Positions 27,401-42,400 of a DNA stretch of 64,000 nucleotides are shown one piece after another. The stretch is from Apostichopus japonicus (taxonomy: Eukaryota; Echinodermata; Holothuroidea; Aspidochirotida; Stichopodidae). The stretch is taken from contig NC_092576.1 of NCBI RefSeq assembly GCF_037975245.1, forward strand, positions 27,047,611-27,111,610, written 5' to 3'. The stretch's first letter is position 1; the number at the start of each line of letters is the position of its first letter. The position numbers and the translations under genes were made by a program. Below the pieces are notes generated by a model. That model did not search any database, had not been told where the DNA came from, and saw only the letters and a list, made by a program, of their open reading frames with translations.

Positions 27401-30226
27401 TTATATCCTCCTACCTATGGATGTCACTTTATTTCCTCCTACCTGAGGATGTCACTTTATTTCCTCCTACCTGAGGATGTCACTTTATTTCCTCCTACCT
27501 GAGGATGTCACTTTATATCCTCCTACCTGAGGATGTCACTTAACTTCCTCCTACCTGAGGATGTCACTTTATTTCCTCCTACCTGAGGATGTCACTTTAT
27601 TTCCTCCTACCTGAGGATGTCACTTTATTTCCTCCTACCTGAGGATGTCACTTTATATCCTCCTACCTATGGATGTCACTTGATTTCCTCCTACCTGAGG
27701 ATGTCACTTTATTTCCTCCTACCTGAGGATGTCACTTTATATCCTCCTACCTGAGGATGTCACTTTATATCCTCCTACCTGAGGATGTCACTATATTTCC
27801 TCCTACCTGAGGATGTCACTTTATATCCTCCTACCTGAGGATGTCACTTTATATCCTCCTACCTGAGGATGTAACTTTATTTCTTCCTACCTGAGGATGT
27901 CACTTTATTTCCTCCTACCTGAGGATGTCACTTTATTTCCTCCTACCTGAGGATGTCACTTTATTTCCTCCTACCTGAGGATGTCACTTTATTTCCTCCT
28001 ACCTGAGGATGTCACTTTATATCCTCCTACCTGAGGATGTCACTTTATTTCCTCCTACCTGAGGAAGTCACTTTATTTCCTCCTACCGGAAGATGTCACT
28101 TTATTTCCTCCTACCTGAGGATGTCACTTTATATCCTCCTACCTAAGGATGTCACTTTATTTCCTCCTACCTGAGGAAGTCACTTTATTTCCTCCTACCT
28201 GAGGATGTCACTTTATTTCCTCCTACCTGAGGATGTCACTTTATATCCTCCTACCTGAGGATGTCACTTTATTTCCTCCTACCTGAGGATGTCACTTTAT
28301 TTCCTCCTACCTGAGGATGTCACTTTATATCCTCCTACCTATGGATGTCACTTTATTTCCTCCTACCTGAGGATGTCACTTTATTTCCTCCTACCTGAGG
28401 ATGTCACTTTATATCCTCCTACCTGAGGATGTCACTTAACTTCCTCCTACCTGAGGATGTCACTTTATTTCTTCCTACCTGAGGATGTCACTTTATTTCC
28501 TCCTACCTGAGGAAGTCACTGTATTTCCTCCTACCGGAAGATGTCACTTTATTTCCTCCTACCTGAGGATGTCACTTTATATCCTCCTACCTAAGGATGT
28601 CACTTTATTTCCTCCTACCTGAGGAAGTCACTTTATTTCCTCCTACCTGAGGATGTCACTTTATTTCCTCCTACCTGAGGATGTCACTTTATTTCCTCCT
28701 ACCTGAGGATGTCACTTTATATCCTCCTACCTATGGATGTCACTATATTTCCTCCTACCTGAGGATGTCACTTTATTTCCTCCTACCTGAGGATGTCACT
28801 TTATATCCTCCTACCTGAGGATGTCACTTTATATCCTCCTACCTGAGGATGTCACTATATTTCCTCCTACCTGAGGATGTCACTTTATATCCTCCTACCT
28901 GAGGATGTCACTTTATTTCTTCCTACCTGAGGATGTCACTTTATTTCCTCCTACCTGAGGATGTCACTTTATTTCCTCCTACCTGAGGATGTCACTTTAT
29001 TTCCTCCTACCTGAGGATGTCACTTTATATCCTCCTACCTGAGGATGTCACTTTATATCCTCCTACCTGAGGATGTCACTTTATTTCCTCCTACCTGAGG
29101 ATGTCACTTTATTTCCTCCTACCTGAGGATGTCACTTTATTTCCTCCTACCTGAGGATGTCACTTTATTTCCTCCTACCTGAGGATGTCACTTTATATCC
29201 TCCTACCTGAGGATGTCACTTTATATCCTCCTACCTATGGATGTCACTTTATTTCCTCCTACCTGAGGATGTCACTTTATATCCTCCTACCTGAGGATGT
29301 CACTTTATTTCTTCCTACCTGAGGATGTCACTTTATTTCCTCCTACCTGAGGATGTCACTTTATTTCCTCCTACCTGAGGATGTCACTTTATTTCCTCCT
29401 ACCTGAGGATGTCACTTTATATCCTCCTACCTGAGGATGTCACTTTATATCCTCCTACCTGAGGATGTCACTTTATTTCCTCCTACCTGAGGATGTCACT
29501 TTATATCCTCCTACCTGAGGATGTCACTTTATTTCCTCCTACCTGAGGAAGTCACTTTATTTCCTCCTACCGGAAGATGTCACTTTATTTCCTCCTACCT
29601 GAGGATGTCACTTTATTTCCTCCTACCTGAGGATGTCACTTTATATCCTCCTACCTAAGGATGTCACTTTATTTCCTCCTACCTGAGGATGTCACTTTAT
29701 ATCCTCCTACCTATGGATGTCACTTTATTTCCTCCTACCTGAGGATGTCACTTTATTTCCTCCTACCTGAGGATGTCACTTTATATCCTCCTACCTGAGG
29801 ATGTCACTTAACTTCCTCCTACCTGAGGATGTCACTTTATTTCTTCCTACCTGAGGATGTCACTTTATTTCCTCCTACCTGAGGAAGTCACTTTATTTCC
29901 TCCTACCGGAAGATGTCACTTTATTTCCTCCTACCTGAGGATGTCACTTTATATCCTCCTACCTAAGGATGTCACTTTATTTCCTCCTACCTGAGGAAGT
30001 CACTTTATTTCCTCCTACCTGAGGATGTCACTTTATTTCCTCCTACCTGAGGATGTCACTTTATTTCCTCCTACCTGAGGATGTCACTTTATATCCTCCT
30101 ACCTATGGATGTCACTTGATTTCCTCCTACCTGAGGATGTCACTTTATTTCCTCCTACCTGAGGATGTCACTTTATATCCTCCTACCTGAGGATGTCACT
30201 TTATATCCTCCTACCTGAGGATGTCA
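18561..30226 (+). repeat. Roughly 5-kb block repeated at 6,636-bp spacing (237 monomers)
   Basis: About 18,561-23,590 matches about 25,197-30,226. The shared offset of 6,636 bp is set by C4G at 19855/26491, C14A at 21237/27873, the rare T18G unit after T11A at 21885/28521, and a T18A unit directly after G6A+A7T near 22,109/28,745. The segment from 23,590 to 25,197 has no counterpart at this offset; part of it is a local 21-mer duplication. A private TTAATTCC unit lies at 23,538. Confidence 0.83.
23029..24120 (+). repeat. 21-mer local duplication (588-bp period)
   Basis: The series T22A, G6A+A7T, T22A, T19A+T21C, C25T, T11A, T5G+G8A, G6A, T11A, then G6A+A7T and T19G is present twice in direct succession. 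The T19A+T21C unit is near 23,174 and 23,762, 588 bp apart. The copies differ at the private TTAATTCC unit near 23,538, which is TTATATCC in the second copy. The short period and high identity suggest a recent unequal exchange inside a larger block. Confidence 0.8.
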
Positions 30227-33200
30227 CTATATTTCCTCCTACCTGAGGATGTCACTTTATATCCTCCTACCTGAGGATGTCACTTTATTTCTTCCTACCT
30301 GAGGATGTCACTTTATTTCCTCCTACCTGAGGATGTCACTTTATTTCCTCCTACCTGAGGATGTCACTTTATTTCCTCCTACCTGAGGATGTCACTTTAT
30401 ATCCTCCTACCTGAGGATGTCACTTTATATCCTCCTACCTGAGGATGTCACTTTATTTCCTCCTACCTGAGGATGTCACTTTATTTCCTCCTACCTGAGG
30501 ATGTCACTTTATTTCCTCCTACCTGAGGATGTCACTTTATTTCCTCCTACCTGAGGATGTCACTTTATATCCTCCTACCTGAGGATGTCACTTTATATCC
30601 TCCTACCTATGGATGTCACTTTATTTCCTCCTACCTGAGGATGTCACTTTATATCCTCCTACCTGAGGATGTCACTTTATTTCTTCCTACCTGAGGATGT
30701 CACTTTATTTCCTCCTACCTGAGGATGTCACTTTATTTCCTCCTACCTGAGGATGTCACTTTATTTCCTCCTACCTGAGGATGTCACTTTATATCCTCCT
30801 ACCTGAGGATGTCACTTTATATCCTCCTACCTGAGGATGTCACTTTATTTCCTCCTACCTGAGGATGTCACTTTATATCCTCCTACCTGAGGATGTCACT
30901 TTATTTCCTCCTACCTGAGGAAGTCACTTTATTTCCTCCTACCGGAAGATGTCACTTTATTTCCTCCTACCTGAGGATGTCACTTTATTTCCTCCTACCT
31001 GAGGATGTCACTTTATATCCTCCTACCTAAGGATGTCACTTTATATCCTCCTACCTATGGATGTCACTTTATTTCCTCCTACCTGAGGATGCCACTTTAT
31101 TTCCTCCTACCTGAGGATGTCACTTTATATCCTCCTACCTGAGGATGTCACTTTATTTCCTCCTACCTGAGGAAGTCACTTAATTTCCTCCTACCGGAAG
31201 ATGTCACTTTATATCCTCCTACCTGAGGATGTCACTTTATTTCCTCCTACCTGAGGATGTCACTTTATTTCTTCCTACCTGAGGATGTCACTTTATTTCC
31301 TCCTACCTGAGGATGTCACTTTATTTCCTCCTACCTGAGGATGTCACTTTATATCCTCCTACCTGAGGATGTCACTTTATTTCCTCCTACGTGAGGATGT
31401 CACTTTATTTCCTCCTACCTGAGGATGTCACTTTATATCCTCCTACCTATGGATGTCACTTTATTTCCTCCTACCTGAGGATGTCACTTTATTTCCTCCT
31501 ACCTGAGGATGTCACTTTATATCCTCCTACCTGAGGATGTCACTTAACTTCCTCCTACCTGAGGATGTCACTTTATTTCTTCCTACCTGAGGATGTCACT
31601 TTATTTCCTCCTACCTGAGGATGTCACTTTATTTCCTCCTACCTGAGGATGTCACTTTATTTCCTCCTACCTGAGGATGTCACTTTATATCCTCCTACCT
31701 GAGGATGTCACTTTATATCCTCCTACCTAAGGATGTCACTTTATTTCCTCCTTCCTGAGGATGTCACTTTATTTCCTCCTACCGGAAGATGTCACTTTAT
31801 TTCCTCCTTCCTGAGGATGTCACTTTATATCCTCCTACCTATGGATGTCACTTTATTTCCTCCTACCTGAGGATGTCACTTTATTTCCTCCTACCTGAGG
31901 ATGTCACTTTATTTCCTCCTACCTGAGGATGTCACTTTATTTCCTCCTACCTGAGGATGTCACTTTATATCCTCCTACCTGAGGATGTCACTTTATTTCC
32001 TCCTACCTGAGGAAGTCACTTTATTTCCTCCTACCGGAAGATGTCACTTTATTTCCTCCTACCTGAGGATGTCACTTTATATCCTCCTACCTAAGGATGT
32101 CACTTTATTTCCTCCTACCTGAGGAAGTCACTTTATTTCCTCCTACCTGAGGATGTCACTTTATTTCCTCCTACCTGAGGATGTCACTTTATATCCTCCT
32201 ACCTGAGGATGTCACTTTATTTCCTCCTACCTGAGGATGTCACTTTATTTCCTCCTACCTGAGGATGTCACTTTATATCCTCCTACCTGAGGATGTCACT
32301 TTATATCCTCCTACCTATGGATGTCACTTTATTTCCTCCTACCTGAGGATGTCACTTTATTTCCTCCTACCTGAGGATGTCACTTTATTTCCTCCTACCT
32401 GAGGATGTCACTTTATATCCTCCTACCTGAGGATGTCACTTAACTTCCTCCTACCTGAGGATGTCACTTTATTTCCTCCTACCTGAGGATGTCACTTTAT
32501 TTCCTCCTACCTGAGGATGTCACTTTATTTCCTCCTACCTGAGGATGTCACTTTATATCCTCCTACCTATGGATGTCACTTGATTTCCTCCTACCTGAGG
32601 ATGTCACTTTATTTCCTCCTACCTGAGGATGTCACTTTATATCCTCCTACCTGAGGATGTCACTTTATATCCTCCTACCTGAGGATGTCACTATATTTCC
32701 TCCTACCTGAGGATGTCACTTTATATCCTCCTACCTGAGGATGTCACTTTATATCCTCCTACCTGAGGATGTAACTTTATTTCTTCCTACCTGAGGATGT
32801 CACTTTATTTCCTCCTACCTGAGGATGTCACTTTATTTCCTCCTACCTGAGGATGTCACTTTATTTCCTCCTACCTGAGGATGTCACTTTATTTCCTCCT
32901 ACCTGAGGATGTCACTTTATATCCTCCTACCTGAGGATGTCACTTTATTTCCTCCTACCTGAGGAAGTCACTTTATTTCCTCCTACCGGAAGATGTCACT
33001 TTATTTCCTCCTACCTGAGGATGTCACTTTATATCCTCCTACCTAAGGATGTCACTTTATTTCCTCCTACCTGAGGAAGTCACTTTATTTCCTCCTACCT
33101 GAGGATGTCACTTTATTTCCTCCTACCTGAGGATGTCACTTTATATCCTCCTACCTGAGGATGTCACTTTATTTCCTCCTACCTGAGGATGTCACTTTAT

Positions 33201-34571
33201 TTCCTCCTACCTGAGGATGTCACTTTATATCCTCCTACCTATGGATGTCACTTTATTTCCTCCTACCTGAGGATGTCACTTTATTTCCTCCTACCTGAGG
33301 ATGTCACTTTATATCCTCCTACCTGAGGATGTCACTTAACTTCCTCCTACCTGAGGATGTCACTTTATTTCTTCCTACCTGAGGATGTCACTTTATTTCC
33401 TCCTACCTGAGGAAGTCACTTTATTTCCTCCTACCGGAAGATGTCACTTTATTTCCTCCTACCTGAGGATGTCACTTTATATCCTCCTACCTAAGGATGT
33501 CACTTTATTTCCTCCTACCTGAGGAAGTCACTTTATTTCCTCCTACCTGAGGATGTCACTTTATTTCCTCCTACCTGAGGATGTCACTTTATTTCCTCCT
33601 ACCTGAGGATGTCACTTTATATCCTCCTACCTATGGATGTCACTTGATTTCCTCCTACCTGAGGATGTCACTTTATTTCCTCCTACCTGAGGATGTCACT
33701 TTATATCCTCCTACCTGAGGATGTCACTTTATATCCTCCTACCTGAGGATGTCACTATATTTCCTCCTACCTGAGGATGTCACTTTATATCCTCCTACCT
33801 GAGGATGTCACTTTATTTCTTCCTACCTGAGGATGTCACTTTATTTCCTCCTACCTGAGGATGTCACTTTATTTCCTCCTACCTGAGGATGTCACTTTAT
33901 TTCCTCCTACCTGAGGATGTCACTTTATATCCTCCTACCTGAGGATGTCACTTTATATCCTCCTACCTGAGGATGTCACTTTATTTCCTCCTACCTGAGG
34001 ATGTCACTTTATTTCCTCCTACCTGAGGATGTCACTTTATTTCCTCCTACCTGAGGATGTCACTTTATTTCCTCCTACCTGAGGATGTCACTTTATATCC
34101 TCCTACCTGAGGATGTCACTTTATATCCTCCTACCTATGGATGTCACTTTATTTCCTCCTACCTGAGGATGTCACTTTATATCCTCCTACCTGAGGATGT
34201 CACTTTATTTCTTCCTACCTGAGGATGTCACTTTATTTCCTCCTACCTGAGGATGTCACTTTATTTCCTCCTACCTGAGGATGTCACTTTATTTCCTCCT
34301 ACCTGAGGATGTCACTTTATATCCTCCTACCTGAGGATGTCACTTTATATCCTCCTACCTGAGGATGTCACTTTATTTCCTCCTACCTGAGGATGTCACT
34401 TTATATCCTCCTACCTGAGGATGTCACTTTATTTCCTCCTACCTGAGGAAGTCACTTTATTTCCTCCTACCGGAAGATGTCACTTTATTTCCTCCTACCT
34501 GAGGATGTCACTTTATTTCCTCCTACCTGAGGATGTCACTTTATATACTCCTACCTAAGGATGTCACTTTA
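25219..34571 (+). repeat. 4.45-kb block repeated at 4,900-bp spacing (175 monomers)
   Basis: About 25,219-29,671 matches about 30,119-34,571. The spacing is fixed by C4G at 26491/31391 and C14A at 27873/32773. Copy 1 has T18G at 28521 where copy 2 has the consensus base. Copy 1 has T18A near 28,745 where copy 2 has T19G. A private C24A unit (reads TATACTCC) lies near 34,545 in copy 2. With the 6,636-bp relation, this makes three related copies between 18.6 and 34.6 kb. Confidence 0.82.
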
Positions 34572-37500
34572 TATCCTCCTACCTATGGATGTCACTTTAT
34601 TTCCTCCTACCTGAGGATGCCACTTTATTTCCTCCTACCTGAGGATGTCACTTTATATCCTCCTACCTGAGGATGTCACTTTATTTCCTCCTACCTGAGG
34701 AAGTCACTTTATTTCCTCCTACCTGAGGATGTCACTTTATTTCCTCCTACCTGAGGATGTCACTTTATATCCTCCTACCTGAGGATGTCACTTTATTTCC
34801 TCCTACCTGAGGATGTCACTTTATTTCCTCCTACCTGAGGATGTCACTTTATATCCTCCTACCTATGGATGTCACTTTATTTCCTCCTACCTGAGGATGT
34901 CACTTTATTTCCTCCTACCTGAGGATGTCACTTTATATCCTCCTACCTGAGGATGTCACTTAACTTCCTCCTACCTGAGGATGTCACTTTATTTCTTCCT
35001 ACCTGAGGATGTCACTTTATTTCCTCCTACCTGAGGAAGTCACTTTATTTCCTCCTACCGGAAGATGTCACTTTATTTCCTCCTACCTGAGGATGTCACT
35101 TTATATCCTCCTACCTAAGGATGTCACTTTATTTCCTCCTACCTGAGGAAGTCACTTTATTTCCTCCTACCTGAGGATGTCACTTTATTTCCTCCTACCT
35201 GAGGATGTCACTTTATTTCCTCCTACCTGAGGATGTCACTTTATATCCTCCTACCTATGGATGTCACTTGATTTCCTCCTACCTGAGGATGTCACTTTAT
35301 TTCCTCCTACCTGAGGATGTCACTTTATATCCTCCTACCTGAGGATGTCACTTTATATCCTCCTACCTGAGGATGTCACTATATTTCCTCCTACCTGAGG
35401 ATGTCACTTTATATCCTCCTACCTGAGGATGTCACTTTATTTCTTCCTACCTGAGGATGTCACTTTATTTCCTCCTACCTGAGGATGTCACTTTATTTCC
35501 TCCTACCTGAGGATGTCACTTTATTTCCTCCTACCTGAGGATGTCACTTTATATCCTCCTACCTGAGGATGTCACTTTATATCCTCCTACCTGAGGATGT
35601 CACTTTATTTCCTCCTACCTGAGGATGTCACTTTATTTCCTCCTACCTGAGGATGTCACTTTATTTCCTCCTACCTGAGGATGTCACTTTATTTCCTCCT
35701 ACCTGAGGATGTCACTTTATATCCTCCTACCTGAGGATGTCACTTTATATCCTCCTACCTATGGATGTCACTTTATTTCCTCCTACCTGAGGATGTCACT
35801 TTATATCCTCCTACCTGAGGATGTCACTTTATTTCTTCCTACCTCAGGATGTCACTTTATTTCCTCCTACCTGAGGATGTCACTTTATTTCCTCCTACCT
35901 GAGGATGTCACTTTATTTCCTCCTACCTGAGGATGTCACTTTATATCCTCCTACCTGAGGATGTCACTTTATATCCTCCTACCTGAGGATGTCACTTTAT
36001 TTCCTCCTACCTGAGGATGTCACTTTATATCCTCCTACCTGAGGATGTCACTTTATTTCCTCCTACCTGAGGAAGTCACTTTATTTCCTCCTACCGGAAG
36101 ATGTCACTTTATTTCCTCCTACCTGAGGATGTCACTTTATTTCCTCCTACCTGAGGATGTCACTTTATATCCTCCTACCTAAGGATGTCACTTTATATCC
36201 TCCTACCTATGGATGTCACTTTATTTCCTCCTACCTGAGGATGCCACTTTATTTCCTCCTACCTGAGGATGTCACTTTATATCCTCCTACCTGAGGATGT
36301 CACTTTATTTCCTCCTACCTGAGGAAGTCACTTAATTTCCTCCTACCGGAAGATGTCACTTTATATCCTCCTACCTGAGGATGTCACTTTATTTCCTCCT
36401 ACCTGAGGATGTCACTTTATTTCTTCCTACCTGAGGATGTCACTTTATTTCCTCCTACCTGAGGATGTCACTTTATTTCCTCCTACCTGAGGATGTCACT
36501 TTATATCCTCCTACCTGAGGATGTCACTTTATTTCCTCCTACGTGAGGATGTCACTTTATTTCCTCCTACCTGAGGATGTCACTTTATATCCTCCTACCT
36601 ATGGATGTCACTTTATTTCCTCCTACCTGAGGATGTCACTTTATTTCCTCCTACCTGAGGATGTCACTTTATATCCTCCTACCTGAGGATGTCACTTAAC
36701 TTCCTCCTACCTGAGGATGTCACTTTATTTCTTCCTACCTGAGGATGTCACTTTATTTCCTCCTACCTGAGGATGTCACTTTATTTCCTCCTACCTGAGG
36801 ATGTCACTTTATTTCCTCCTACCTGAGGATGTCACTTTATATCCTCCTACCTGAGGATGTCACTTTATATCCTCCTACCTAAGGATGTCACTTTATTTCC
36901 TCCTTCCTGAGGATGTCACTTTATTTCCTCCTACCGGAAGATGTCACTTTATTTCCTCCTTCCTGAGGATGTCACTTTATATCCTCCTACCTATGGATGT
37001 CACTTTATTTCCTCCTACCTGAGGATGTCACTTTATTTCCTCCTACCTGAGGATGTCACTTTATTTCCTCCTACCTGAGGATGTCACTTTATTTCCTCCT
37101 ACCTGAGGATGTCACTTTATATCCTCCTACCTATGGATGTCACTTTATTTCCTCCTACCTGAGGATGTCACTTTATTTCCTCCTACCTGAGGATGTCACT
37201 TTATATCCTCCTACCTGAGGATGTCACTTTATTTCCTCCTACCTGAGGATGTCACTTTATATCCTCCTACCTAAGGATGTCACTTTATATCCTCCTACCT
37301 ATGGATGTCACTTTATTTCCTCCTACCTGAGGATGCCACTTTATTTCCTCCTACCTGAGGATGTCACTTTATATCCTCCTACCTGAGGATGTCACTTTAT
37401 TTCCTCCTACCTGAGGAAGTCACTTAATTTCCTCCTACCGGAAGATGTCACTTTATATCCTCCTACCTATGGATGTCACTTTATTTCCTCCTACCTGAGG

Positions 37501-39449
37501 ATGTCACTTTATTTCTTCCTACCTGAGGATGTCACTTTATTTCCTCCTACCTGAGGATGTCACTTTATTTCCTCCTACCTGAGGATGTCACTTTATATCC
37601 TCCTACCTGAGGATGTCACTTTATTTCCTCCTACGTGAGGATGTCACTTTATTTCCTCCTTCCTGAGGATGTCACTTTATATCCTCCTACCTATGGATGT
37701 CACTTTATTTCCTCCTACCTGAGGATGTCACTTTATTTCCTCCTACCTGAGGATGTCACTTTATTTCCTCCTACCTGAGGATGTCACTTTATTTCCTCCT
37801 ACCTGAGGATGTCACTTTATTTCCTCCTACCTGAGGATGTCACTTTATTTCCTCCTACCTGAGGATGTCACTTTATTTCCTCCTACCTGAGGATGTCACT
37901 TTATATCCTCCTACCTATGGATGTCACTTTATTTCCTCCTACCTGAGGATGTCACTTTATTTCCTCCTACCTGAGGATGTCACTTTATATCCTCCTACCT
38001 GAGGATGTCACTTTATATCCTCCTACCTGAGGATGTCACTTTATTTCCTCCTACCTGAGGATGTCACTTTATATCCTCCTACCTGAGGATGTCACTTTAT
38101 TTCTTCCTACCTGAGGATGTCACTTTATTTCCTCCTACCTGAGGATGTCACTTTATTTCCTCCTACCTGAGGATGTCACTTTATTTCCTCCTACCTGAGG
38201 ATGTCACTTTATATCCTCCTACCTGAGGATGTCACTTTATATCCTCCTACCTAAGGATGTCACTTTATTTCCTCCTTCCTGAGGATGTCACTTTATTTCC
38301 TCCTACCTAAGGATGTCACTTTATATCCTCCTACCTGAGGATGTCACTTTATATCCTCCTACCTCAGGATGTCACTTTATTTCCTCCTTCCTGAGGATGT
38401 CACTTTATTTCCTCCTACCTGAGGATGTCACTTTATTTCCTCCTACCTGAGGATGTCACTTTATATCCTCCTACCTGAGGATGTCACTTTATATCCTCCT
38501 ACCTAAGGATGTCACTTTATTTCCTCCTTCCTGAGGATGTCACTTTATTTCCTCCTACCTGAGGATGTCACTTTATATCCTCCTACCTGAGGATGTCACT
38601 TTATTTCCTCCTACCTGAGGAAGTCACTTTATTTCCTCCTACCGGAAGATGTCACTTTATTTCCTCCTACCTGAGGATATCACTTTATTTCCTCCTACCT
38701 GAGGATGTCACTTTATATCCTCCTACCTATGGATGTCACTTTATATCCTCCTACCTATGGATGTCACTTTATTTCCTCCTACCTGAGGATGCCACTTTAT
38801 TTCCTCCTACCTGAGGATGTCACTTTATATCCTCCTACCTGAGGATGTCACTTTATTTCCTCCTACCTGAGGAAGTCACTTTATTTCCTCCTACCGGAAG
38901 ATGTCACTTTATATCCTCCTACCTATGGATGTCAGTTTATTTCCTCCTACCTGAGGATGTCACTTTATTTCCTCCTACCTGAGGATGTCACTTCATATCC
39001 TCCTACCTATGGATGTCACTTTATTTCCTCCTACCTGAGGATGTCACTTTATTTCCTCCTACCTGAGGATGTCACTTTATTTCCTCCTACCTGAGGATGT
39101 CACTTTATTTCCTCCTACCTGAGGATGTCACTTAACTTCCTCCTACCTGAGGATGTCACTTTATTTCCTCCTACCTGAGGATGTCACTTTATTTCCTCCT
39201 ACCTGAGGATGTCACTTTATTTCCTCCTACCTGAGGATGTCACTTTATATCCTCCTACCTATGGATGTCACTTGATTTCCTCCTACCTGAGGATGTCACT
39301 TTATTTCCTCCTACCTGAGGATGTCACTTTATATCCTCCTACCTGAGGATGTCACTTTATATCCTCCTACCTGAGGATGTCACTATATTTCCTCCTACCT
39401 GAGGATGTCACTTTATATCCTCCTACCTGAGGATGTCACTTTATATCCT

Positions 39450-42400
39450 CCTACCTGAGGATGTCACTTTATTTCTTCCTACCTGAGGATGTCACTTTAT
39501 TTCCTCCTACCTGAGGATGTCACTTTATTTCCTCCTACCTGAGGATGTCACTTTATTTCCTCCTACCTGAGGATGTCACTTTATTTCCTCCTACCTGAGG
39601 ATGTCACTTTATATCCTCCTACCTGAGGATGTCACTTTATTTCCTCCTACCTGAGGAAGTCACTTTATTTCCTCCTACCGGAAGATGTCACTTTATTTCC
39701 TCCTACCTGAGGATGTCACTTTATTTCCTCCTACCTGAGGATGTCACTTTATATCCTCCTACCTAAGGATGTCACTTTATATCCTCCTACCTATGGATGT
39801 CACTTTATTTCCTCCTACCTGAGGATGCCACTTTATTTCCTCCTACCTGAGGATGTCACTTTATTTCCTCCTACCTGAGGAAGTCACTTAATTTCCTCCT
39901 ACCGGAAGATGTCACTTTATATCCTCCTACCTATGGATGTCACTTTATTTCCTCCTACCTGAGGATGTCACTTTATTTCTTCCTACCTGAGGATGTCACT
40001 TTATTTCCTCCTACCTGAGGATGTCACTTTATATCCTCCTACCTATGGATGTCACTTTATTTCCTCCTACCTGAGGATGTCACTTTATTTCCTCCTACCT
40101 GAGGATGTCACTTTATATCCTCCTACCTGAGGATGTCACTTTATATCCTCCTACCTGAGGATGTCACTTTATTTCCTCCTACCTGAGGATGTCACTTTAT
40201 ATCCTCCTACCTGAGGATGTCACTTTATTTCTTCCTACCTGAGGATGTCACTTTATTTCCTCCTACCTGAGGATGTCACTTTATTTCCTCCTACCTGAGG
40301 ATGTCACTTTATTTCCTCCTACCTGAGGATGTCACTTTATATCCTCCTACCTGAGGATGTCACTTTATATCCTCCTACCTAAGGATGTCACTTTATTTCC
40401 TCCTTCCTGAGGATGTCACTTTATATCCTCCTACCTGAGGATGTCACTTTATATCCTCCTACCTGAGGATGTCACTTTATATCCTCCTACCTAAGGATGT
40501 CACTTTATTTCCTCCTTCCTGAGGATGTCACTTTATTTCCTCCTACCTGAGGATGTCACTTTATTTCCTCCTACCTGAGGATGTCACTTTATATCCTCCT
40601 ACCTGAGGATGTCACTTTATATCCTCCTACCTAAGGATGTCACTTTATTTCCTCCTTCCTGAGGATGTCACTTTATTTCCTCCTACCTGAGGATGTCACT
40701 TTATATCCTCCTACCTGAGGATGTCACTTTATTTCCTCCTACCTGAGGAAGTCACTTTATTTCCTCCTACCGGAAGATGTCACTTTATTTCCTCCTACCT
40801 GAGGATGTCACTTTATTTCCTCCTACCTGAGGATGTCACTTTATATCCTCCTACCTATGGATGTCACTTTATATCCTCCTACCTATGGATGTCACTTTAT
40901 TTCCTCCTACCTGAGGATGCCACTTTATTTCCTCCTACCTGAGGATGTCACTTTATATCCTCCTACCTGAGGATGTCACTTTATTTCCTCCTACCTGAGG
41001 AAGTCACTTTATTTCCTCCTACCGGAAGATGTCACTTTATATCCTCCTACCTATGGATGTCAGTTTATTTCCTCCTACCTGAGGATGTCACTTTATTTCT
41101 TCCTACCTGAGGATGTCACTTTATTTCCTCCTACCTGAGGATGTCACTTTATTTCCTCCTACCTGAGGATGTCACTTTATATCCTCCTACCTGAGGATGT
41201 CACTTTATTTCGTCCTACCTGAGGATGTCACTTTATATCCTCCTACCTGAGGATGTCACTTTATATCCTCCTACCTATGGATGTCACTTTATTTCCTCCT
41301 ACCTGAGGATGTCACTTTATTTCCTCCTACCTGAGGATGTCACTTTATATCCTCCTACCTGAGGATGTCACTTAACTTCCTCCTACCTGAGGATGTCACT
41401 TTATTTCCTCCTACCTGAGGATGTCACTTTATTTCCTCCTACCTGAGGATGTCACTTTATTTCCTCCTACCTGAGGATGTCACTTTATATCCTCCTACCT
41501 GAGGATGTCACTTAACTTCCTCCTACCTGAGGATGTCACTTTATTTCTTCCTACCTGAGGATGTCACTTTATTTCCTCCTACCTGAGGATGTCACTTTAT
41601 TTCCTCCTACCTGAGGATGTCACTTTATTTCCTCCTACCTGAGGATGTCACTTTATATCCTCCTACCTGAGGATGTCACTTTATATCCTCCTACCTGAGG
41701 ATGTCACTTTATTTCCTCCTACCGGAAGATGTCACTTTATTTCCTCCTACCTGAGGATGTCACTTTATATCCTCCTACCTATGGATGTCACTTTATATCC
41801 TCCTACCTGAGGATGTCACTTTATTTCCTCCTACCTGAGGATGTCACTTTATTTCCTCCTACCTGAGGATGTCACTTTATTTCCTCCTACCTGAGGATGT
41901 CACTTTATATTCTCCTACCTATGGATGTCACTTTATTTCCTCCTACCTGAGGATGTCACTTTATTTCCTCCTACCTGAGGATGTCACTTTATATCCTCCT
42001 ACCTGAGGATGTCACTTTATATCCTCCTACCTGAGGATGTCACTTTATTTCCTCCTACCTGAGGATGTCACTTTATATCCTCCTACCTGAGGATGTCACT
42101 TTATATCCTCCTACCTGAGGATGTCACTTTATATCCTCCTACCGGAAGATGTCACTTTATATCCTCCTACCTGAGGATGTCACTTTATATCCTCCTACCT
42201 AAGGATGTCACTTTATTTCCTCCTACCTGAGGATGTCACTTTATTTCCTCCTACCTGAGGATGTCACTTTATATCCTCCTACCTGAGGATGTCACTTTAT
42301 TTCTTCCTACCTGAGGATGTCACTTTATTTCCTCCTACCTGAGGATGTCACTTTATTTCCTCCTACCTGAGGATGTCACTTTATTTCCTCCTACCTGAGG

